Assembly: GCF_003703975.1 (NCBI RefSeq)
Contig: NZ_QTJY01000001.1
Location: forward strand, 682,001 to 746,000
DNA length: 64,000 bases
Origin: Larkinella soli
GTDB taxonomy: Bacteria; Bacteroidota; Bacteroidia; Cytophagales; Spirosomataceae
Reading direction: 5' to 3'
The notes beneath the pieces are model-generated. The model saw only the letters and a program-made list of their open reading frames with translations. It was not told the DNA's origin and did not search any database. A program made the position numbers and the translations under genes. This document shows, piece by piece, positions 58,361-64,000 of this stretch (positions are counted from its first letter, which is position 1; each line of letters starts with the position of its first letter).

Positions 58361-59440
58361 ATGACTATGCAATCCCTTCGGCTCGACGCCGACTCTCATT
58401 TTATCCCCGCCCGGCACGGCTTTTTCTTTCCGGCCGAATGGCATCCTCACGTCGCCACCTGGCTCACCTGGCCCCATACGGAAGCTTCCTGGTCGCATGA
58501 GCGGCAGGAGCGGATGTTTCCGGCGTATATCGAGTTTATCCGCACGATCAGTGAGGGCGAACAGGTCTGCATCAATGCCCATAACGAAACCGTCATCCAG
58601 TCGGCCCGGATGCGGCTTTTGCTGGCCGGAATCGATATGAACCGGGTCACGCTCCTTCCTCATCCCTCCAACGACTCCTGGTGCCGCGACCACGGACCGG
58701 CTTTCCTGATCAACCGGGATGAGAAGGACCGGATGATCGTGAACTGGGAATACAATGCCTGGGGCGGCAAATATCCACCCTATGACCGGGACGGGCTGAT
58801 TCCGGTAGAGATTGCGCATTACCGCGGCTTGAAATACGTGAACCCGGGGATCGTTATGGAAGGCGGGGCCGTCGAATTCAACGGAAAAGGCACCGTCCTC
58901 ACCAGCAAGGCCTGCCTTCTGAACCAGAACCGGAACGCCCACCTGACCCAGTCCCAGATCGAAACCTACCTCCGCGAGTATTATGGGGTGGAACAGGTCC
59001 TCTGGGTGGAGGAAGGGATCGTCGGCGACGATACCGACGGTCACATCGACGATACGGTTCGGTTCGTCAATGAAGATACCGTCGTGGTTTCTACCGAAAC
59101 GAACCCCAATGACGACAATTACGAGTTCCTCCAGGGCATCCACCGGGACCTGAAGGAGATGCGTCTGCTGAACGGCAAACCGCTCAACATCGTCAATCTG
59201 CCCATGCCCGAGCCGGTGCTGAGCGAAGGACTGCGGCTGCCGGCTTCCTACGCCAATTTTTACATTTCCAATGCCGCGGTGATCGTCCCGACGTTCCGCT
59301 GCGACAAGGACCAGATCGCCATCGAGATTCTGGAACGGTGTTTCCCGAACCGGAAAGTGGTCGGAATCGACGCGACGGAAGTGGTCTGGGGGCTGGGTAC
59401 GTTCCACTGCCTCAGCCAGCAGGAACCGGCAGTGGTTTGA
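58361..59440 (+). CDS. aguA: Agmatine deiminase
   Basis: 359 aa peptidyl-arginine-deiminase family enzyme. Motifs: WPHTEASW, DSWCRDHGPAFLINRD, NAWGGKYPPYDRD, EGGAVEFNGKGTVLTSKACLLNQNRN, DTDGHIDDTVRF and the catalytic Cys in GTFHCLSQQEPAV. Converts agmatine to N-carbamoylputrescine and ammonia; AguB (52440-53312) finishes the path to putrescine. In many Bacteroidota aguA and aguB are close neighbours; here the three-gene unknown cluster sits between them. Confidence 0.95.
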   Translation: MTMQSLRLDADSHFIPARHGFFFPAEWHPHVATWLTWPHTEASWSHERQERMFPAYIEFIRTISEGEQVCINAHNETVIQSARMRLLLAGIDMNRVTLLPHPSNDSWCRDHGPAFLINRDEKDRMIVNWEYNAWGGKYPPYDRDGLIPVEIAHYRGLKYVNPGIVMEGGAVEFNGKGTVLTSKACLLNQNRNAHLTQSQIETYLREYYGVEQVLWVEEGIVGDDTDGHIDDTVRFVNEDTVVVSTETNPNDDNYEFLQGIHRDLKEMRLLNGKPLNIVNLPMPEPVLSEGLRLPASYANFYISNAAVIVPTFRCDKDQIAIEILERCFPNRKVVGIDATEVVWGLGTFHCLSQQEPAVV

Positions 59441-59455
59441 TAGTTGGGAGGGATC

Positions 59456-59791
59456 ATGTACGACGGTAAGCTATTCAGGTCGGTGACCAATACCGACAAC
59501 GGGGAAGTCGATGCGGCCACCACGTTTCGGTATCACCAGGAAAACAGCCTGGTCTGGGCGGACTACTCGGGCGGTTCCATCGTGAAGGGTTTCCTGATGG
59601 CGAAGGTGGGGGAAGACGGCTCCCTCGACATGGTCTACCAGCACCTCAACACCGACGGCCGGTTTCGGAATGGAATTTGCCGCTCGACTCCCGAAGTTCT
59701 GCCCGACGGGCGCTTGCGGCTTCACGAACGCTGGCAGTGGACCAACGGCGACGGGTCTTCGGGAGAGTCGATCATTGAAGAATGCCGGTAA
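59456..59791 (+). CDS. Small conserved protein ('n-acetylglutamate synthase'-labelled family)
   Basis: 111 aa. YDGKLFRSVTNTDNGEVDAATTFRYHQE, WADYSGGSIVKGFLMAKV and LRLHERWQWTNGDGSSGESIIEE match a family often annotated 'n-acetylglutamate synthase' in databases, but the length and all-beta look do not fit that enzyme (no GNAT or kinase-like domain), so the label should not be trusted. Start at ATG 59456, supported by GGGAGG at 59446-59451, a rare clear Shine-Dalgarno here; TTG at 59444 is less likely. Follows aguA by 15 bases. Confidence 0.8.
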   Translation: MYDGKLFRSVTNTDNGEVDAATTFRYHQENSLVWADYSGGSIVKGFLMAKVGEDGSLDMVYQHLNTDGRFRNGICRSTPEVLPDGRLRLHERWQWTNGDGSSGESIIEECR

Positions 59792-59802
59792 ACATGCCTG
59801 GA

Positions 59803-60480
59803 ATGAAACTACGAAGTCTGCTCATTATCTTTCTGCTGGCGGCCTGCTCGCCCTCGAAACCGCTGACGGCCGAGATGAAGCTCAACAGCCTTAAAGCGGT
59901 GAATCTGGAGGAAACGCTGTCGCGGAAGGACGAGGTCATGATGGCCTGGTCGCTGACGGCCTTCGACAACCGCAACCGTCTGGTCGGGGTGATCAGCAAT
60001 GGGTGGGGTGTCGAAAAAATGGAGAAGAACCGCGCGGTTTCCTTTACCGATCAGGCACCGGTTTTGCTGGAAATACCGAAAAACGGCAAGGTGGTGGCCT
60101 CGCTGATCCTGGTGGAAGTGGACGATTACAGCCGGGCGCAGCAGTTTCTCAGCCGCATTCGCGACGTCAACCGCTGGATTCAGGTGCCGGTCGGCTTTTT
60201 TGAACTGGGGTCGGAGCTGCTGACTCCCCTGAAATACGTGACCACCGCGCTGGCGGCCGCCGGCCTGGGGGTGCAGCTGGCCGACCGGCTCGATGCCGAC
60301 GATCTGCTCGGCCAAAGCAGCGTCGAGCTGCGGTATGATACCCTGGTCAAAAACAAGACCTCGGTCGTTCATGTCCCGGCCCGGTTTTCGGGGAAACATC
60401 TGCGTGACTCTTTTGCCTATGAGGTTGAGTATGACCTCCGGCTGAAACGAATGAAAATAAAGCCGGCCACCCAGCGTTAG
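59803..60480 (+). CDS. Lipoprotein of unknown function
   Basis: 225 aa from the ATG at 59803. Lipoprotein signal MKLRSLLIIFLLAACSPSKP with lipobox LAAC; upstream ATGs at 59782 and 59794 are in frame but add a non-basic stretch ahead of the signal. The mature part is mainly beta (MMAWSLTAFDNRNRLVGVISNGWG; VLLEIPKNGKVVASLILVEVDDY) with one hydrophobic helix (YVTTALAAAGLGVQLADRL). No family recognised. Overlaps the preceding gene when read from 59782. Confidence 0.72.
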   Translation: MKLRSLLIIFLLAACSPSKPLTAEMKLNSLKAVNLEETLSRKDEVMMAWSLTAFDNRNRLVGVISNGWGVEKMEKNRAVSFTDQAPVLLEIPKNGKVVASLILVEVDDYSRAQQFLSRIRDVNRWIQVPVGFFELGSELLTPLKYVTTALAAAGLGVQLADRLDADDLLGQSSVELRYDTLVKNKTSVVHVPARFSGKHLRDSFAYEVEYDLRLKRMKIKPATQR

Positions 60481-60536
60481 AATCGTAACTAATTCCGATA
60501 AATCTCTGTTTCTGAGTACGTATAGTGTTAAATCTC

Positions 60537-62900
60537 ATGCCAGTTGACCGTCCGACGGACCATGCAACGCAATCTTTTCCCGCTTTGACATCTTCTGCTT
60601 TCCTTAAAATGGCGCTCGGCGGGTTGCTGCTGGGCTCGGTCCTTTCAGGCTGTAAGACGGTCCCGAAAGTAACGGCCCCGCCGGAACCCGTCATTCTGAA
60701 ACTGGGGAACAAATCGTTTACCACCGACGAGTTCTTTCAGTCGTTTACCAAAAACCAGATCAGCGGGGATTCTACCCGACGGACCGACATCCGGGAGTAC
60801 TTCGATCTGTATACCAATCTCAAACTCAAAGTACTGGCCGCCGAGCAGGAAGGCCGGGACACCACCGAAGCCTTCCGGGAAGAAATCGCCACCTACCGCC
60901 GGCAGCTGGCTCAATCGTATCTAAACGACAAGGAAGTCATCGAACGGCTGACCGCCGAGGCTTACGAACGGATGAAGCAGGAGGTCAGCATTTCGCACAT
61001 TCTGTTTGCCGTTTCGGAAGACGCGGCCCCGGCCGATACGCTGGCGGCTTACCAGGCGGCCGTCAGCCTCCGGAATCAGCTGCTTCAGGGCGGGGATTTT
61101 GCCCAGGCCGCCCGCCAGTTCTCCAAAGATCCGACCGTTTCGACCAACGACGGAAACCTCGGTTATGTGACGGTGTTTCAGGTACTTTACCCCGTCGAGA
61201 CGGCGGCCTACACGACGCCGGCCGGAAGCATTTCGATGCCGGTGCGGTCCCGCTCGGGCTACCACCTCGTGAAAGTGCTGGATAAACGACCGAGCCGGGG
61301 CAAGGTTCAGGTGGCCCACATTCTGGTCCGGATCAGCCCCAGTGCCGCAACCTCCCCGGTCGGTGACGAAGGCCAGAGGGCCGCCAAAGCCCGCATCGAC
61401 GAGGTGTACAGCCGTCTGCAGAAAGGCGAGCCGTTCGACGCCCTGGCCAAAGAGTTTTCGGACGACCGCGAATCGCGCAATACCGGCGGCCTTCTGCCGG
61501 TTTTTGGGGTTGGGCAGATGGTTCCGGCCTTCGAGGAAGCGGCCTACAGCCTGACCCGGGCGGGAAGCTATTCGGCCCCCTTCCGGACCAACTACGGCTG
61601 GCACATCGTCCGGCTGGTCGAACGGCTGCCGCTGGAATCTTTCGACGGTATGGCCCCGATCATCCGGCAGAAGGTGGTGACCGATACCCGGGCGGAGGTG
61701 GTTCGGGGTGCACTGACTCAACGGCTTCGGAGCCTTTATACCATCACCGAATCTCCGGCCGTTCTCAACCAGACGCTGGCGCTGGCCGATACGAGTCTGG
61801 TCCGCGGAAAATGGAAGATGCCGGTACCCCTCCCGGCAGCCCTCGACAAAAAACCGATCGTACTGGTCAATAAAAAGCCGTACACGGTCAACGAATTTCT
61901 GGAGACGGTGTACCGCCGTCAGCAGCCCCGGCCGGCCGGGTCCTCTCCCGTGGTGATGATGGAGCGCCTGTTCCGCCGGTTTGTCGACGATAAGCTGATC
62001 GAGCAGGAGGAAGCCGGTCTGGAACAGAAATACCCGGACTTCCGGGCGCTCATGAACGACATCCGCGACGGGGTACTGCTCTCGCAGGTGATGGAAACCA
62101 ACGTCTGGGAAAAATCCCTGACCGACTCGCTCGGCCAGCGAAGCTTTTACGAGCAAAATCGGGAGAAATACCGGTATGACCAGCGGGCGGTGGCCTCCAT
62201 TCTGGTCGGCACCAGCCAGGAAACGCTCGATCAGGCTACGGAGATGCTCGCGAAAAGCCCCTATCAGCTCCGGCGGTCGGTGGAAGATCTGGACTATGGC
62301 GTGAACCAGACGGCCCTGAGTCCGAAACACCGGGAGTCGCTGTTCGACCTGCTGGTGCTGATGATCAAGAACCCGGATTACCTGGTGGAAGTATCCGGTT
62401 CGGCCGACGGCCCCGAGCGCGACACGGTATCGGCCGGACGCATCCGGACGGTCGTCAACTTCCTGACGGCGAACCGGATCCCGGTAATCAGGATCATGGA
62501 GAAAGACCACGGCAAATTCCGGCCGGGCGTCAAAGGAGAAAAGGCGCGCCGGGTCACGTTTCAACTATTCTCTACCTCGAAAAAAGATGTGGAAAAGATC
62601 CTGAACGCCAAAACACCGGGCACCATTTCCATGACGGAAGGGACTTTCTCCAAAGGGGCGAACCCGTTCCTGGATGCGGTTCCCTGGCAGCCCGGCACCC
62701 ATACCGCCCGGCAGGCCGGCAAGGTCGGCGTGGTGAAGATCGAGCGGATCGAGGCCCCGCGGGTGAAAACCTTCGAGGAAGCCCGGGGCGCGGTCATCAA
62801 CGACTACCAGGCCCTGCTGGAAAAACAGTGGCTCGACCGGCTGAAACAGCAGTATCCGGTACAGGCCAACGACGAGGAAGTACGGAAACTGGTAAAATAA
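60537..62900 (+). CDS. Lipoprotein peptidyl-prolyl isomerase with two parvulin domains (SurA/PpiC-like)
   Basis: 787 aa from ATG 60537 (a GTG at 60525 is possible). Lipobox LSGC in MALGGLLLGSVLSGCKTV about residue 34, so a membrane-anchored lipoprotein. A SurA-like N-terminal helical region is followed by two parvulin domains: VSISHILFAV...GNLGYVTVFQVLYPVETAAYTTPAGSISMPVRSRSGYHLVKVL and VQVAHILVRI...NTGGLLPVFGVGQMVPAFEEAAYSLTRAGSYSAPFRTNYGWHIVRL. The C-terminal ~400 residues form an uncharacterised chaperone-like region. Likely folds outer-membrane proteins; followed by another SurA-like gene. Confidence 0.9.
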   Translation: MPVDRPTDHATQSFPALTSSAFLKMALGGLLLGSVLSGCKTVPKVTAPPEPVILKLGNKSFTTDEFFQSFTKNQISGDSTRRTDIREYFDLYTNLKLKVLAAEQEGRDTTEAFREEIATYRRQLAQSYLNDKEVIERLTAEAYERMKQEVSISHILFAVSEDAAPADTLAAYQAAVSLRNQLLQGGDFAQAARQFSKDPTVSTNDGNLGYVTVFQVLYPVETAAYTTPAGSISMPVRSRSGYHLVKVLDKRPSRGKVQVAHILVRISPSAATSPVGDEGQRAAKARIDEVYSRLQKGEPFDALAKEFSDDRESRNTGGLLPVFGVGQMVPAFEEAAYSLTRAGSYSAPFRTNYGWHIVRLVERLPLESFDGMAPIIRQKVVTDTRAEVVRGALTQRLRSLYTITESPAVLNQTLALADTSLVRGKWKMPVPLPAALDKKPIVLVNKKPYTVNEFLETVYRRQQPRPAGSSPVVMMERLFRRFVDDKLIEQEEAGLEQKYPDFRALMNDIRDGVLLSQVMETNVWEKSLTDSLGQRSFYEQNREKYRYDQRAVASILVGTSQETLDQATEMLAKSPYQLRRSVEDLDYGVNQTALSPKHRESLFDLLVLMIKNPDYLVEVSGSADGPERDTVSAGRIRTVVNFLTANRIPVIRIMEKDHGKFRPGVKGEKARRVTFQLFSTSKKDVEKILNAKTPGTISMTEGTFSKGANPFLDAVPWQPGTHTARQAGKVGVVKIERIEAPRVKTFEEARGAVINDYQALLEKQWLDRLKQQYPVQANDEEVRKLVK

Positions 62901-62993
62901 TTTTAACATGATTTAACAGATTGCGACCCGCACTTTAGCGAAAAATCGTCCCGAAAGCGTTAATATTGAATAGTAAACCTGAATGATATTTTG

Positions 62994-64000
62994 ATGAAGT
63001 ATTTCATTCCCAGATTATTTTCCCTAACGGCCCTGCTGCTTCCGGCGGCCATCCCGGCCTTTTCTCAGGGACAGCCCTACAGCCTGAACAAGATCATTGC
63101 AAAGATCGATAACTACTACGTACTCAAATCGGATCTTGAACAGGCCAAACAGTCGTACGTCCAGCAGAACCAGACGCCCCCGGCGGACTGCCAGCTGCTG
63201 GAGAGCCTCGTTGTCCAGAAAATGCTTCTGGCCAAAGCCGAAATCGACTCCGTAACGGTGGAAGACAAGATGGTGGAGAACCAGATGGACAGCCGGATGT
63301 CGTACATGATCCAGCAGTTCGGCTCGGAAAAGAACCTGGTGGAAGCCTACGGGAAAAGCATCGAATCTCTGAAAAGTGAACTCCGTCAGGAAGTGAAAGA
63401 GCAGATGCTCGGCCAGCGGATGCAGACCAAGATCACCGACGACGTCAAGGTCAGCCCGAGCGAGGTCCGGAAATTCTTCAACAGCATCCCCAAAGACAGC
63501 CTTCCCTACATCCCGGCGGAAGCGGAAATCGCCCACATCGTCCGGTTTGCCAAGGTAACCCGGGAACAGAAGGATGAACTGCGCAAACGCCTGCTCGCCC
63601 TGAAAGAACGCGTTCAGAAGGGAGAAGATTTTGCCAAACTGGCCGGCGAATTCTCGGAAGACGTCGGCTCGGCCCAGAAGGGCGGTGACCTCGGCTTCGC
63701 CAAACGCGGGATGATGGTGCCGGAATTCGAAGGAGCGGCCCTCAAACTGAAACCGGGTGAAATGTCGGATATCGTCGAATCGGACTTCGGCCTGCACCTG
63801 ATCCAGCTGATCGAAACCCGCGGGGCCGAATACCACGCCCGGCACATCCTGCTCCGGCCGGATTATAACCGCCTTGACGTGACCGACCCGACCCGTTTCC
63901 TCGACAGCATCCGGACCCTGATCCTTACCGATACGCTCAAGTTTGAAAGAGCCGCCAAGGATTTTTCCGAAGACAAAGGGACGGCGGACGCCGGCGGTAT
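62994..64000 (+). CDS. SurA-like periplasmic peptidyl-prolyl isomerase (partial, 3' end beyond window)
   Basis: First ~335 residues. Signal peptide (LFSLTALLLPAAIPAFSQ), SurA N-terminal chaperone domain beginning SLNKIIAKIDNYYVLKSDLEQA (the usual 'IVAVVNDEVILSSEL' region), LLESLVVQKMLLAKAE, then a parvulin domain (AEIAHIVRFAKVTREQKDELRKRLL...KGGDLGFAKRGMMVPEFEGAALKLKPGEMSDIVESDFGLHLIQLIE) and the start of a second (EYHARHILLRPDYNRLD). Escorts outer-membrane proteins across the periplasm. A TAATATTG near-match to the -7 box lies at 62961-62968. Confidence 0.93.
   Translation, partial: MKYFIPRLFSLTALLLPAAIPAFSQGQPYSLNKIIAKIDNYYVLKSDLEQAKQSYVQQNQTPPADCQLLESLVVQKMLLAKAEIDSVTVEDKMVENQMDSRMSYMIQQFGSEKNLVEAYGKSIESLKSELRQEVKEQMLGQRMQTKITDDVKVSPSEVRKFFNSIPKDSLPYIPAEAEIAHIVRFAKVTREQKDELRKRLLALKERVQKGEDFAKLAGEFSEDVGSAQKGGDLGFAKRGMMVPEFEGAALKLKPGEMSDIVESDFGLHLIQLIETRGAEYHARHILLRPDYNRLDVTDPTRFLDSIRTLILTDTLKFERAAKDFSEDKGTADAGG

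Noticed and set aside
59456-59791. N-acetylglutamate synthase
   Set aside because: Database-style label for this family, but the protein is 111 aa without a GNAT or amino-acid-kinase domain.
1-64000. tRNA/rRNA genes, CRISPR arrays, phage or transposase genes
   Set aside because: All gaps over about 100 bases were read on both strands; none holds a cloverleaf, regularly spaced repeats, or mobile-element genes.

Overview
The window is 64 kb of GC-rich (roughly 55-60% by eye) chromosome from a Bacteroidota bacterium, most likely a Cytophagales/Spirosomataceae member (Larkinella-, Rudanella- or Spirosoma-like). This is inferred from TonB receptor plus DUF4249 pairs, a 2TM protein, AguA/AguB, the Bacteroidota promoter signature TAnnTTTG, rare Shine-Dalgarno sites and a sulfite reductase with a HEPN-like tail. 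No rRNA, tRNA, CRISPR array, prophage or insertion sequence was seen. The ends cut yebC (left) and a SurA-like chaperone (right).

Layout. 0-9.5 kb: yebC and lysA, a PhoD-like phosphatase, an ECF sigma factor with a membrane anti-sigma factor next to a fasciclin protein, exported MsrB and a class A PBP. 9.5-20 kb: ABC exporter, DUF4126 protein, M19 dipeptidase, phytanoyl-CoA-dioxygenase-like protein, an isoquinoline-oxidoreductase-like molybdo/2Fe-2S pair, NYN/OST-HTH protein and sterol-desaturase family protein. 20-31.5 kb: threonine aldolase with a GNAT-nitrilase fusion, DUF1345, leuS, a copper protein/beta-propeller pair, a subtilase and a Rossmann oxidoreductase with a possible 38-aa gene upstream. 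31.7-42.4 kb: a sulfate-assimilation cluster (TauE transporter, metZ, exported Gfo/Idh, cysH, cysD, a MntA/HepT toxin-antitoxin pair, cysN, sulfite reductase-HEPN fusion, cobA, siroheme dehydrogenase). 42.5-51 kb: OsmC, thyA, a PolX/PHP protein with an eroded polymerase site, and a TonB receptor with two DUF4249 lipoproteins. 51-64 kb: GT9 glycosyltransferase, aguB, an unknown exported protein, a three-gene unknown cluster ending in a membrane-anchored Ppx/GppA-like protein, aguA, small proteins and two parvulin-type lipoprotein/periplasmic chaperones.

How genes work together. The sulfur cluster can take sulfate to sulfide (CysDN, then an APS-type CysH, then siroheme sulfite reductase), makes its own siroheme (CobA plus dehydrogenase) and fixes sulfide into homocysteine (MetZ). 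AguA and AguB together convert agmatine to putrescine. The sigma/anti-sigma pair beside a fasciclin gene recalls the mycobacterial SigK-RskA-MPT70/83 arrangement.

Most unusual: (1) the toxin-antitoxin pair inside the cys operon; (2) the three-gene coiled-coil/coiled-coil/Ppx-GppA-like cluster (55.1-58.1 kb); (3) three long palindromic intergenic elements within 6 kb, two sharing a core; (4) PolX with a degenerate polymerase site but intact PHP site; (5) structured leaders before sulfite reductase and threonine aldolase. Functions are inferred from motifs read by eye; no database search was possible.
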